A DNA stretch of 33,414 bases from an uncultured Prevotella sp. (GTDB lineage: Bacteria > Bacteroidota > Bacteroidia > Bacteroidales > Bacteroidaceae), in the NCBI GenBank assembly GCA_900317545.1, contig ONHE01000006.1:1-33414 (forward strand), read 5' to 3'. This document shows positions 7,290 through 16,373 of the stretch, piece after piece. Both the position numbers and the translations under genes were made by a program. How positions within the stretch are numbered: position 1 is the first letter of the stretch; each line of letters begins with the position of its first letter. Below the pieces are notes generated by a model. The model was not told the DNA's origin and did no database searches. It saw only the letters and a program-made list of their open reading frames with translations.

Positions 7290-9350
7290 ATGAAAAGACC
7301 AATCAGACTTTTGACCGTGGCGCTCATGGCCCTCGTTGGCGCTGCGACGGCCATGGGAGCCGTCAGGACGGACCGGTTGATCACCGATGGGTGGACGTTC
7401 TATCCGGGCTATGACGTGCGCAAGACGCCTGAGACACAGACCGTCAGCGTACCCCATTCGTGGAATCTGACCGACGTGTTCAGCGGATTGCGCTACGAGC
7501 GCAACACCTTCGTCTACGAGCATGCGATCCATCGGGATGCCGCCATGCGCGGGCGCCGCGTCTTCCTCAAGTTCGACGCAGTCAATGCCGTGGCCGACGT
7601 GTCCGTCAATCAGCAGACCGTCGGGCACCACGCGGGTGGTTACACGGCCTTCAGCATGGAGATCACGCAGGCCTTGAACGACGGGCAGAACAAGCTCACG
7701 GTGATGGTGTCCAACGCCTACCGCACGGACGTGGCACCCTTGTCGGGCGACTTCAACATCTACGGCGGCATAACGCGTCCCGTGCATCTGATCACCACCG
7801 GGCCCGACTGTATCTCGCCGCTCGACCATGCCTCCTCTGGCGTCTACGTGCATCAGGACCGTGTCAGCGCCGAAGCTGCCGACCTGACCGTCGAGACCGT
7901 GCTCTCGCTCACCACGGGAACGGCCGGCAAGCAGCTCCGGGTAGCCCTCCTCGACAGCGACGGCACGGTGGCGGCTTCGGCGGAAAGCCCCGTGACGGGC
8001 GAAAACATGCGCCAGCCACTCCATATCAGCCATCCCCGCCTCTGGAACGGGCGGCAGGATCCCTATCAGTACACCGTCCGCGTGGAGCTCATCAGCGGTG
8101 GCGAGGTCGTCGACAGGGTCGAGGAGCAGACCGGACTGCGCTGGTTCAGCGTCGACGCAGACCGAGGCTTCTTCCTCAACGGCCGGCATCTCGACCTCCA
8201 TGGCGTGTGCCGTCACGAGGAGGGATACCGCACGGGCGGGCTGCTCAACGAGCAGGCGATCGAGGAAGACGGACAGATCATCGAGGAGATGGGCGCCACG
8301 GGCGTGCGCTTCGTACACTATCCCCACTCGCGGCAGGACGTGTGGCAGTATGACAAACGCGGCATCGTGCTCTGGTATGAGCTTAATCTGGCAGGCCCGG
8401 GCGGCTATCTGATGCCCGGATATGTGAAGAATGCCGATCTCGAAGCGAACGTCATGCAGAACCTCGAGGAGATGATCAAGCAGAATTACAACTCGCCTGC
8501 GATCTGCATCTGGAGCCTCTGCAATGAGCTTTCGTTCAAATACGACGAGCCCGCAACATTCCTCCGCCACCTCAATGCGCGTGCCAAGGAGCTGGATCGG
8601 CAGCGGCTCACGACCCTCGCCATCTGCTACGACCAGGACAAGTTTCAGCATATCACGGACCTGATCGGATGGAACAAGTATTTCGGATGGTATGTCTCGA
8701 AGGGCGGCATCGGTGAATTCATGGACGAGGCAAAGGCCCTCTCGGCGCCGCAGCCGATCGGTCTGTGCGAGTATGGGGCCGCAGCCAGTCCGTTCAAGCA
8801 TGCCTTCGGCCGCCGCTCCACCAATCGGCTGCACTATGAGGAAGACCAGACCCGCGTCCACGAAGACAACTGGATCCAGCTCCGTAACCGGCCGTTCGTC
8901 TGGTGTAAGTTCGTCTGGCAGTACAGCGACAACCCCTCGAGCATCCGCGACGAGGGCGATGAGAAAGGCATGAACGACAAGGGTATCGTCACCTATGACC
9001 GCAAGATCCGCAAGGACGCCTATTATTTCTATCAGGCCAACTGGTCGTCCGTGCCCATGATCCGCATCGCCTCGAGACGCTATACGGACCGTACGGAGGC
9101 CGTGACCGACGTCAAGGTGTTCACCAATCAGCCCTCGGCGGCACTCTATCTCAACGGCAAGCGCGTGGCGCGAGGGCGTCGTGACGAGATCGGACGCATC
9201 GTCTTCAAGGGCGTGAAGCTGCAGGAGGGTGACAACAAAGTGATGGTCCGCGCCGGACGGCTGACCGATTCGTGCACCTGGAGCCTCCGTTCCGGAGCTA
9301 AGAAAGAGGACAGCCAAGAACAGCGTCAGGGACTCGACGGAGCCGTATAG
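7290..9350 (+). CDS. GH2 glycoside hydrolase (beta-galactosidase type)
   Basis: A 686-residue exported GH2 enzyme with a signal peptide of about 23 residues. The sugar-binding jelly roll (about 28-170; VSVPHSWN, RVFLKFDAVNAVADVSVN, YGGITRPVHL), an immunoglobulin-like domain (about 180-285) and the TIM barrel (about 286-570; GFFLNGRHLDLHGVCRHEE) follow in order. Glu413 in IWSLCNELSF is the expected acid/base and Glu494 in IGLCEYGAAAS the nucleophile. A beta-sandwich with VFTNQPSAALYLNGKRV closes the protein. Beta-galactosidase is the commonest activity of this architecture; beta-glucuronidase or beta-mannosidase cannot be excluded from sequence alone. It follows GH31 by 8 bp and is followed after 125 bp by the beta-helix gene, so all three are probably co-transcribed. 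Confidence 0.92.
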   Translation: MKRPIRLLTVALMALVGAATAMGAVRTDRLITDGWTFYPGYDVRKTPETQTVSVPHSWNLTDVFSGLRYERNTFVYEHAIHRDAAMRGRRVFLKFDAVNAVADVSVNQQTVGHHAGGYTAFSMEITQALNDGQNKLTVMVSNAYRTDVAPLSGDFNIYGGITRPVHLITTGPDCISPLDHASSGVYVHQDRVSAEAADLTVETVLSLTTGTAGKQLRVALLDSDGTVAASAESPVTGENMRQPLHISHPRLWNGRQDPYQYTVRVELISGGEVVDRVEEQTGLRWFSVDADRGFFLNGRHLDLHGVCRHEEGYRTGGLLNEQAIEEDGQIIEEMGATGVRFVHYPHSRQDVWQYDKRGIVLWYELNLAGPGGYLMPGYVKNADLEANVMQNLEEMIKQNYNSPAICIWSLCNELSFKYDEPATFLRHLNARAKELDRQRLTTLAICYDQDKFQHITDLIGWNKYFGWYVSKGGIGEFMDEAKALSAPQPIGLCEYGAAASPFKHAFGRRSTNRLHYEEDQTRVHEDNWIQLRNRPFVWCKFVWQYSDNPSSIRDEGDEKGMNDKGIVTYDRKIRKDAYYFYQANWSSVPMIRIASRRYTDRTEAVTDVKVFTNQPSAALYLNGKRVARGRRDEIGRIVFKGVKLQEGDNKVMVRAGRLTDSCTWSLRSGAKKEDSQEQRQGLDGAV

Positions 9351-9475
9351 CCCCTTTGTCTTCAGACGGAATGAAAATTTCCCCACGCTCAAAACTGACG
9401 AATCCATCCCCGAGAACGCATAAACTGAAAACTGAAAGCTTAGAAATTTATAACTCAAAACCATACAACCCGCAA

Positions 9476-11392
9476 ATGAAACGACAATTCTTCCTGTTGC
9501 TGCTCGTGCTTTCGGCACCGATGGCAGCGACGGCCCAGCGCGTGATAGACGTCACACCGGCCAACTTCACGGCCTCAATGAAAGAACTGAAACGTGCTGC
9601 GCGAAGCATGAAACAAGACGTCGTGGCCCGCTTCCACGGTGGGGAATACCGCTTGGAACAGCCTCTTGTCTTCGATATCAACAGCTCCGGACGGAGCGGA
9701 CACATGATCCGGCTCGAGGCCGCGCAAGGTGAGCAGCCCGTACTGAGCGGCGGCGTGCGCGTCAAAGGATGGACCCGCGTCCACGGGAACCTCTGGCAAG
9801 CCCCGCTGAAGAGCAATGCCAAGCTGCGCTCGCTGTTCGTCAACGGCCGCCGCTGCCGCATGGCAGGCTCGCGAAACCTCATCTCCGGACTCGGAGCCTA
9901 CGGCGAATACCGCATCCAAGGCAACGAACCGTGGGCTTTTGGGGCTGGCACTGCTGCCCGCGGACTGAAGATGCAGAGCGGAAAGGAGATGGCTGCGTTC
10001 CGCAATCCGGAGGATGTTGAGCTGGTCCAGAACGTGATCTGGAACGAGAAGATTCTCTGTGTGAAAGACATGCAGAAGTGGGGCGACACCATCGCCGTGG
10101 AGCTCCAGCAACCCTATGGAGCCATCCTGACCAATCTGAAATGGGCCAAGATGAAGTGGGACGGACAGTTCTTCGTCCGCAATGCGATGGAACTGCTCGA
10201 CGATCCCGGTGAGTTTTATTTCGACAGAAGCCAACAGACTCTCTACTATATGGCCGACGGAGAGGACATGGAGCAGGCCGACGTGATCGCCCCCTTGACC
10301 GAAGGGCTCATCCGCATCATCGGCCAGTCGACCGCGAAGCGGGCCGGCAACATCGCCATCAGCGGTCTGACCTTTGCCTATGACGCATGGAATCTGATGG
10401 GCGTAGCAGGCTCGCGCGGCTTCGGCGGCATACAGACGCTCGGGCTGGCCACCAAATATCTTCCCGACGGAAACTGGCACCCGACGAAGTACAACTCGTG
10501 TGACGTGCCCGAAGGGACCATCGAAATCCGCTCCGCCAGCAACGTCCGTCTCGAGCGCAACCGCTTTCTCCACCTCTCGTCGGCAGTGGCTTTGAACATG
10601 GACAACGATGCTTCGGACATCGCGGTGACGGGCAATGTCTTCGTCGATCTGCTCGGATGCGCCGTCAGCGTGGGCCATCCGCTGCACTATGAGATCGGTG
10701 ACGGCGAGGGCAGATTTGCCAAAGGCATCGAAGGGGTGTGCCGTCAGATCCGGATAGACAACAACTATGTGCGCAACGTCTCGATAGATTTCCGGCAGTT
10801 AGAAGCAATGAACGGATTCTTCGTCCGCAACGTCAGCTTCCTCCACAACGACATTGCGGGCACGCCGTATGGTGCGATCGCACTCGGCTGGTGGTGGGGA
10901 AACGCCCAGATTCCAGAGTCCAAGACCGCCGGAATGAATACGATCAGCTTCAATAAGTTGGGCAACACGCACCACGTATTGACCGATGGCGGCATCATCT
11001 ACATGCTCGGACGGCAGCCGGGATCGGTCTGCGCGGACAACTACCTGTACAACGGGCCGCGCTGCATCTATCCTGACGACGGTTCGTCCGGATGGACCAT
11101 CCGCCACAACTTCATCAACAGCCTGCGCCAGATGTGGCTTCATATCGACTCGGACCGCGACTATGAGATCACTGTCGACGACAACCACGTCAAGGACAAC
11201 TATCTCAAGAACAGCGGACTCGGCGTAGAGGTGACCCGCACACACGTCTACCGCAACGTGCCCTTCGCCCCCGAGGCGCTCGCCATCGAGCAGACCGCCG
11301 GCCTCGAACCGGCCTTCCGCGACATCGTGCCGCAGCAGGAACCGGAGCCGACCACCATCTATATCGAGATGAGTCCTAAGAAAATCCAGTGA
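9476..11392 (+). CDS. Secreted right-handed beta-helix glycosidase, GH141/GH120-like
   Basis: A 638-residue protein with a signal peptide (MKRQFFLLLLVLSAPMAATAQ). The frame is open 40 codons further upstream (to 9356), but that part is A-rich intergenic sequence and the ATG at 9476 starts a perfect signal peptide. Segments LFVNGRRCRMAGSRN (about 118-132), the run of short beta-strand repeats with many Asn (VRLERNRFLHLSSAVALNMDND, IRIDNNYVRNVS, SFLHNDIAG) and HHVLTDGGIIYMLG are typical of the beta-helix glycosidases around GH141 and GH120. GH141 contains an alpha-L-fucosidase active on rhamnogalacturonan II and a xylanase; GH120 contains beta-xylosidases. I do not assign catalytic residues. 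Its place behind GH31 and GH2 supports a side-chain-cleaving role. Confidence 0.8.
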   Translation: MKRQFFLLLLVLSAPMAATAQRVIDVTPANFTASMKELKRAARSMKQDVVARFHGGEYRLEQPLVFDINSSGRSGHMIRLEAAQGEQPVLSGGVRVKGWTRVHGNLWQAPLKSNAKLRSLFVNGRRCRMAGSRNLISGLGAYGEYRIQGNEPWAFGAGTAARGLKMQSGKEMAAFRNPEDVELVQNVIWNEKILCVKDMQKWGDTIAVELQQPYGAILTNLKWAKMKWDGQFFVRNAMELLDDPGEFYFDRSQQTLYYMADGEDMEQADVIAPLTEGLIRIIGQSTAKRAGNIAISGLTFAYDAWNLMGVAGSRGFGGIQTLGLATKYLPDGNWHPTKYNSCDVPEGTIEIRSASNVRLERNRFLHLSSAVALNMDNDASDIAVTGNVFVDLLGCAVSVGHPLHYEIGDGEGRFAKGIEGVCRQIRIDNNYVRNVSIDFRQLEAMNGFFVRNVSFLHNDIAGTPYGAIALGWWWGNAQIPESKTAGMNTISFNKLGNTHHVLTDGGIIYMLGRQPGSVCADNYLYNGPRCIYPDDGSSGWTIRHNFINSLRQMWLHIDSDRDYEITVDDNHVKDNYLKNSGLGVEVTRTHVYRNVPFAPEALAIEQTAGLEPAFRDIVPQQEPEPTTIYIEMSPKKIQ

Positions 11393-11569
11393 CGCGGGAT
11401 CAATGACAATTGAGAAACGCCGAAGTACGGGAGCTCGGGCGCTGTCGGATTTCCGAAGCGTTTTTAGTTGCTTGAGCGTTTTAAAGTTGAAGGACAATGG
11501 GCTGTCATAGACTTTCGGCGTATAGTCCTATCGTTTCCTTTTCCTCTGCCGATGGTGGCCGGCAGATGC

Positions 11570-12799
11570 TCATTGGCCGATCACACCGTTGGGGCTGATC
11601 GCCTTGACTTGACAGGGCAGACTGCTTTTCAATCGATATTTAGTGTCTGTGGTGAAGGCAATGGCTTTTCTGTCATGCAGGATTACGTATCCGCGCGCGC
11701 CACTGACTGGATGCCATGTCAGCCGACGGCCTTTCTGTCGAGTGCGCACGGCCGGCAGGGGCTTGCAGAAGGCATCCGGATCCCAGCCGTCATCACCGCT
11801 CATCACGTTGCGGATAGTGTATAGCGCGGCTTCGGCTTCGGTCAGCCTGTTCTTCGCTGTACACCGGATGGTGTCACCCGTGTGCTGGTTGAGAGCCCAA
11901 TAGCTGCTGATGCGACGGCTCAGATCAACGGGCCGCCCTGCGGCATCTACCGTTCCGTAATCGGCAAAGATAGTCGGCCATCCGCCCATGTTTGGCCACC
12001 AGCCTTCGGGAGGGATATTGACTTCTGTGCGAGTATGTAGGAATACGGTCTTCGGATAATCGTGCCAGGGACGGCCGAGCCATACGGTGGTCTCGGCAGG
12101 ATTGCCTGGTGCCGTGATCAGCGTATGGTTGAAGACATAGCCCCAACGGGTTTCGGGCTTGTGCCTCGGTGCCACTATATAGCCCCCTTGCTTGCGGTTG
12201 ATGACCAATTTGCAACTGTCGAACCACACATTGGCATTGCCATAAATGAAATCAACACCCCCTTCGATGGTGCAGTGACGCAGGAAGTTGCGGTCGTTGG
12301 CATTGTTGGCCGTGCGGTAAGTGTCCTGATAGCTCCACAGTCCGCACCGGTTGAGGATCACGCGTGTGGCAAGCGTATAGAGTGCCAGTGCCTGCGGCCC
12401 GTTGCGTTGCTCATGTCCCCAGCTGTTGACAAAACTTATTCCCTCGAAGTAAGTATCGTTGGCCAGGTCGACGACAGTAGCTGCACGTTCCACAGGAACA
12501 GCTTTCGGTCCTCCGCTCACTTGATTGTCGGTGATGAAGACCTGATCCATGCCGTCTCCAATGATACTGATTCGGGTCAGGCTTCTCGGTATGTGCACAT
12601 GTCCACGGTAAGTTCCGGCCTTCACATAAACAATGTATTGGCCTTCGTGATGGAACGGAATGGCGTTGACTGCATCAATGAGCGATGTATAGTCGCCTGT
12701 CCCGTCTTGGGCGACAACAGCGTCTACCGCCTTTTGCCATGCGTGTACGTTCAAGTTGATAACCCAAATCAGGGCGGCAGCCATGATGATTTTCTTCAT
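11570..12799 (-). CDS. Pectin methylesterase, CE8
   Basis: A 409-residue exported carbohydrate esterase removing methyl esters from homogalacturonan. The signal peptide covers about residues 1-20. The beta-helix carries all CE8 motifs: GPQALAL (Gln136), SYQDTYRT (Gln158 and acid/base Asp159), GGVDFIYGNANVWFDSC (nucleophile Asp183) and VWLGRPW (Arg243). After the catalytic domain a short C-terminal extension (about 345-409; RLTWHPVSGARGYVILHDRKAI) looks like a fibronectin-III-like module. The gene is convergent with the beta-helix glycosidase and divergent from susC; the 260-bp gap to susC holds a TATATTTG promoter box for this gene. It is the only clear pectin-specific enzyme in the window. 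Confidence 0.95.
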   Translation of the reverse strand: MKKIIMAAALIWVINLNVHAWQKAVDAVVAQDGTGDYTSLIDAVNAIPFHHEGQYIVYVKAGTYRGHVHIPRSLTRISIIGDGMDQVFITDNQVSGGPKAVPVERAATVVDLANDTYFEGISFVNSWGHEQRNGPQALALYTLATRVILNRCGLWSYQDTYRTANNANDRNFLRHCTIEGGVDFIYGNANVWFDSCKLVINRKQGGYIVAPRHKPETRWGYVFNHTLITAPGNPAETTVWLGRPWHDYPKTVFLHTRTEVNIPPEGWWPNMGGWPTIFADYGTVDAAGRPVDLSRRISSYWALNQHTGDTIRCTAKNRLTEAEAALYTIRNVMSGDDGWDPDAFCKPLPAVRTRQKGRRLTWHPVSGARGYVILHDRKAIAFTTDTKYRLKSSLPCQVKAISPNGVIGQ

Positions 12800-12835
12800 A
12801 GTTTTATTTTTTTTGTTTTTTTCGTAAATGCCTTA

Positions 12836-12843
12836 CAAATATA
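12836..12843 (-). promoter_or_regulatory. Promoter -7 element of the pectin methylesterase gene
   Basis: The minus strand reads TATATTTG, an exact TAnnTTTG match, 36 bp before the ATG. The leader between box and start is T-rich on the plus strand. A matching upstream TTTG is not clear. On the plus side of the same gap (12844-13059) no standard box for susC was found, as is common for genes switched on by a hybrid two-component regulator. Confidence 0.6.
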
Positions 12844-13059
12844 AGAAAAAAGCGATCGGTAAAGGTTGAAAAATGTATCTATTGAGTGAAGAAATTGTTA
12901 CAAGTTGCCATTTCTGTCGATTATTATACCTAAATAATCATTTTTTAAACATTGTTCTGCGCACTTTTTGTTTTCTTTGTGGCCGGATGCTACTCGCCTT
13001 GAAGATGTATCTAAGTCACTAATCTTAATAATAATAATCAATAAAAAGAAACAGATGAT

Positions 13060-16000
13060 ATGAAAAACTTATTGAAATTCAATGTCAGGAAGCTATGTCT
13101 TGCCCTGCTGTTCTTCATCGTTCAAAGTGCCATGGCGCAGAATAAGAGGGTGACTGGTATTGTAACCGATGTCAACAAGGAACCTATTATTGGAGCGAGC
13201 GTTACAGTAAAAGGATGGTCTGGTAACGGCGTGGTGACCGACCAGAATGGGAAATATGCCATAACTGTCCCTGCCAAAGAAGTTACGCTGGTTTTCTCTT
13301 ACATTGGCTTTCATCAGCAAGAACAGAAAGTCGGCGAACAAGGAACTCTTGATATCGTGATGAAAGAAGACAATGTGGGCCTGGATGAAGTGGTAGTAAT
13401 CGGTTATGGATCAGTCAAACGTAAGGATCTCACAGGTGCTGTAGCTTCCGTGAGGGGTGATAAGTTAGCGGCTGTCCCCGTTAATAATGTGGCTCAAGCT
13501 CTTCAAGGCAAGCTTCCTGGCGTGAACGTGGTTTCGAGTGATGGACGGCCAGACGCGACCATTTCAGTCCGTGTGCGTGGTGGGGGATCCATTACGCAGT
13601 CCAATGAACCTCTCTATGTGGTTGATGGCTTCCCTGTAAGTTCTATTAGTGATATCCCCGCATCGGAGATAGAAAGCATTGATGTGTTGAAAGACGCTTC
13701 TTCAACGGCAATCTACGGAGCACGGGGAGCTAATGGAGTTATCTTGGTCGGCACAAAAAAGGCAGAGGGTGGACGACTAAAAGTCTCCTATAACGGATAT
13801 GTACAGGCCAAAAATGTGGTGAAGACATTAAAAACACTTACGGCCCAGGAGTATGTGTTTTTCAATTGGGGATACGGAACATCACGTGGTCAAGTCACCG
13901 GGGATAATGTCGCCAAATATTTCGGGCTTGGTAGTAAATATGGAAATCATTATGCCGACTATGCTGATATTGATTATCATGATTATACTAAGGATCTGTT
14001 GCGCACAGCTTGGTCACATAGTCATAATGTGTCTCTGACCGGTGGAACAGAGAAAACTAATTATCAGGCAAGCGTCAATTATATCAGTGATAAAGGAATC
14101 AAAATCAACTCTGACATTCAGAAATTCTCTGTCTCGTTGAAATTGTACCAGCAACTGTTGAGTAATCTTAGTCTTGATCTTGATTTCCGTTATGTGGAAA
14201 CATTGAATAATGGACGCGAAGGCATCGTTAATGGTCGTGGTTCAGAGATCTCGGGGGCCTATCGTTATCGTCCAATAGACCATCCATTGGGAGGGATTGA
14301 TTATACAGACGTGAATGGATGGGGATTTGGCATTCAGAACGTGGATAACTCTCACAATCCTGTCGACCTTGTGAACGATGTGACCAATAAGGTAGAAAAC
14401 GATAATCTTCGCGGTAGTGCTGCAATCTTATGGAAAATTATTAAAGGACTTCAAGCCCGGACGGAAATCAACCTGAGTCGAAGCAATGGAAAAACTTCCT
14501 TTTTTAGCAATGGCTATGAGGATGGAATTAAAGACGCTTCGCTGAATCGCTCTCGAGGCTCAGGACTACGTTGGCTCAATACGATCACCTATCAAGCTGA
14601 TCTTAGCAAAAAACATTCTTTGAATTTCATGCTGGGACATGAGCTTCTGAGGTCAGAGTCTGAATATACTCAACTCAATGGTAATGGATATCCAAACAGT
14701 TATGATTATAATTCGGCAATGGGACTCATAAATACGGCAACTCAAAGCTATACCTCCTTTAATTATATAGGTGTTCCTGATCATACAGTTTCGTTTTTCG
14801 GCCGTGCGAACTATTCGCTCTTTGATCGTTATTTGTTTACAGTAACAATGCGCGCAGACGGTAGTTCTAAATTTGCACCTGGAAACAGATGGGGATACTT
14901 CCCCGCTGCTGCTTTCGCATGGCGTCTCTCAGATGAGCCTTTTATGGCTAAGAGCTCGGCTTGGTTATCTAACTTAAAACTCAGATTTTCTTACGGTACC
15001 TCAGGTACAGACAATATCAGTTCTGATCTTTGGCGTGAGACATGGAAGACTATCAGTGCTAGCAATAACAACGTGATGATTAATGGGGAAAAGACTCCGT
15101 ATTACGCACCTGACGGCTTGCTGGCCAACAATGACTTAAAATGGGAGACAACTATTTCTCGCAATCTTGGTGTTGATTACGGATTTTTTGATGGAAAAAT
15201 TAATGGTAGTGTGGAATTATACTGGAATACGACAAAAGACCTACTGATGGCAGTACCCGTAGACAATACCACAGGCTACTCCTATCAGTATCAGAATTTT
15301 GGGCAAATAAGTAATAGGGGGATTGAATTGTCTATAGATGTTGATGTTTTTCGCACGAAAGACATTAAATTTAGTATAGGTTCCATTTACAACTACAATC
15401 GTAACAGAGTGGACAAATTAGAGAATGCTGATAATTATCTTTATTCCTCTTATTGGGCTTCATCATCGATGATGCCTGTCAACGATTATATGCTTGCCGA
15501 AGGCATGGGCGTAGGTGTTATCCGCGGGTTTAAATCAGCAGGATTCTATACTGTAGATGACTTCAACTATGTGAATGGACTGTATGTGTTAAAACATGGG
15601 GTTCCCGATTTTACGAAACATATCGGCATGAATTATTTTAATCCTTTTAATATTCCAGCGGGACAAACGGCTTTCCCAGGGGCAGCTAAATTTCAAGATA
15701 TTGACGATGATGGAACTGTGACGGAAAATGATGTCACTTCATTAGGTGAGGTACAAGCTAGAAATACGGGAAGCTTTTACCTTAATTTTCAATATAAAAA
15801 TTGGGATCTTGGGGCAAACTTTAACTGGGTTTTAGGAGGTAAGATTTATAATGCTGTGGCAATGTTGAATGCTTCTGGTCAAGAATACAATGGCATAGCA
15901 GTAGGACGATTATCATTTATCGCTGAGAGTTTTAAGTGCTATAATGTGGATCAAGGTGGCAATCTTTATGCTGTTACTAACCCCACGGAACTGGCAGAAC

Positions 16001-16347
16001 TGAATGCTAACACAAAGTATCCTTTGGCTTATCATCAGTCAGGTATCGTTTCAGACCAGTTCATAGAGAGCGGTAGCTATCTGCGTCTGCAAACGCTAAC
16101 TTTAGGTTATACCATTCCCAAGACTGTCTTAAAGAAAATTCATTTGAATCAAGCGCGACTCTATTTCACCGCTTCCAATCTCTTTACGATCACGGGTTAT
16201 TCAGGGGTAGACCCCGAGGTCAATTCCTATAGAACAGGACAGACCGGTTTCCTGAGTTCGTTGCGCATATTCCCTACACTTAATATGGATTGGGGAGCAT
16301 ACCCAAGAGCCAGAACGTTTACTCTTGGAACTAACATAATATTCTAA
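13060..16347 (+). CDS. SusC-like TonB-dependent outer-membrane oligosaccharide transporter
   Basis: A complete 1095-residue SusC-family receptor. The signal peptide ends near residue 27 (QSAMAQ). A carboxypeptidase-regulatory-like domain (about 28-103; VTGIVTDVNKEPIIGASV), the TonB box LDEVVVIGYG (about 108-117) and the plug (about 123-235; GKLPGVNVVSS, YVVDGFPVSSISDIPASEIESIDVLKDASSTAIYGARGA in pieces) precede the beta-barrel, which ends with the family signature TFTLGTNIIF. There is no STN domain, in contrast to the receptor at the left edge, so this one is not tied to the sigma/FecR pair. The partner susD starts 26 bp after its stop. Its base composition is clearly lower in GC than the enzyme genes around it. 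Confidence 0.96.
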   Translation: MKNLLKFNVRKLCLALLFFIVQSAMAQNKRVTGIVTDVNKEPIIGASVTVKGWSGNGVVTDQNGKYAITVPAKEVTLVFSYIGFHQQEQKVGEQGTLDIVMKEDNVGLDEVVVIGYGSVKRKDLTGAVASVRGDKLAAVPVNNVAQALQGKLPGVNVVSSDGRPDATISVRVRGGGSITQSNEPLYVVDGFPVSSISDIPASEIESIDVLKDASSTAIYGARGANGVILVGTKKAEGGRLKVSYNGYVQAKNVVKTLKTLTAQEYVFFNWGYGTSRGQVTGDNVAKYFGLGSKYGNHYADYADIDYHDYTKDLLRTAWSHSHNVSLTGGTEKTNYQASVNYISDKGIKINSDIQKFSVSLKLYQQLLSNLSLDLDFRYVETLNNGREGIVNGRGSEISGAYRYRPIDHPLGGIDYTDVNGWGFGIQNVDNSHNPVDLVNDVTNKVENDNLRGSAAILWKIIKGLQARTEINLSRSNGKTSFFSNGYEDGIKDASLNRSRGSGLRWLNTITYQADLSKKHSLNFMLGHELLRSESEYTQLNGNGYPNSYDYNSAMGLINTATQSYTSFNYIGVPDHTVSFFGRANYSLFDRYLFTVTMRADGSSKFAPGNRWGYFPAAAFAWRLSDEPFMAKSSAWLSNLKLRFSYGTSGTDNISSDLWRETWKTISASNNNVMINGEKTPYYAPDGLLANNDLKWETTISRNLGVDYGFFDGKINGSVELYWNTTKDLLMAVPVDNTTGYSYQYQNFGQISNRGIELSIDVDVFRTKDIKFSIGSIYNYNRNRVDKLENADNYLYSSYWASSSMMPVNDYMLAEGMGVGVIRGFKSAGFYTVDDFNYVNGLYVLKHGVPDFTKHIGMNYFNPFNIPAGQTAFPGAAKFQDIDDDGTVTENDVTSLGEVQARNTGSFYLNFQYKNWDLGANFNWVLGGKIYNAVAMLNASGQEYNGIAVGRLSFIAESFKCYNVDQGGNLYAVTNPTELAELNANTKYPLAYHQSGIVSDQFIESGSYLRLQTLTLGYTIPKTVLKKIHLNQARLYFTASNLFTITGYSGVDPEVNSYRTGQTGFLSSLRIFPTLNMDWGAYPRARTFTLGTNIIF

Positions 16348-16373
16348 ATTAACTATCCAAATAAAGATTCATC

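Noticed and set aside
7245..9518. 757-codon open frame on the minus strand
   Set aside because: It is antisense to the GH2 gene and reflects high GC codon use there. No domain is recognisable and GH2 has full catalytic motifs.
9575..10687. 370-codon open frame on the minus strand
   Set aside because: Antisense to the beta-helix gene, no domain.
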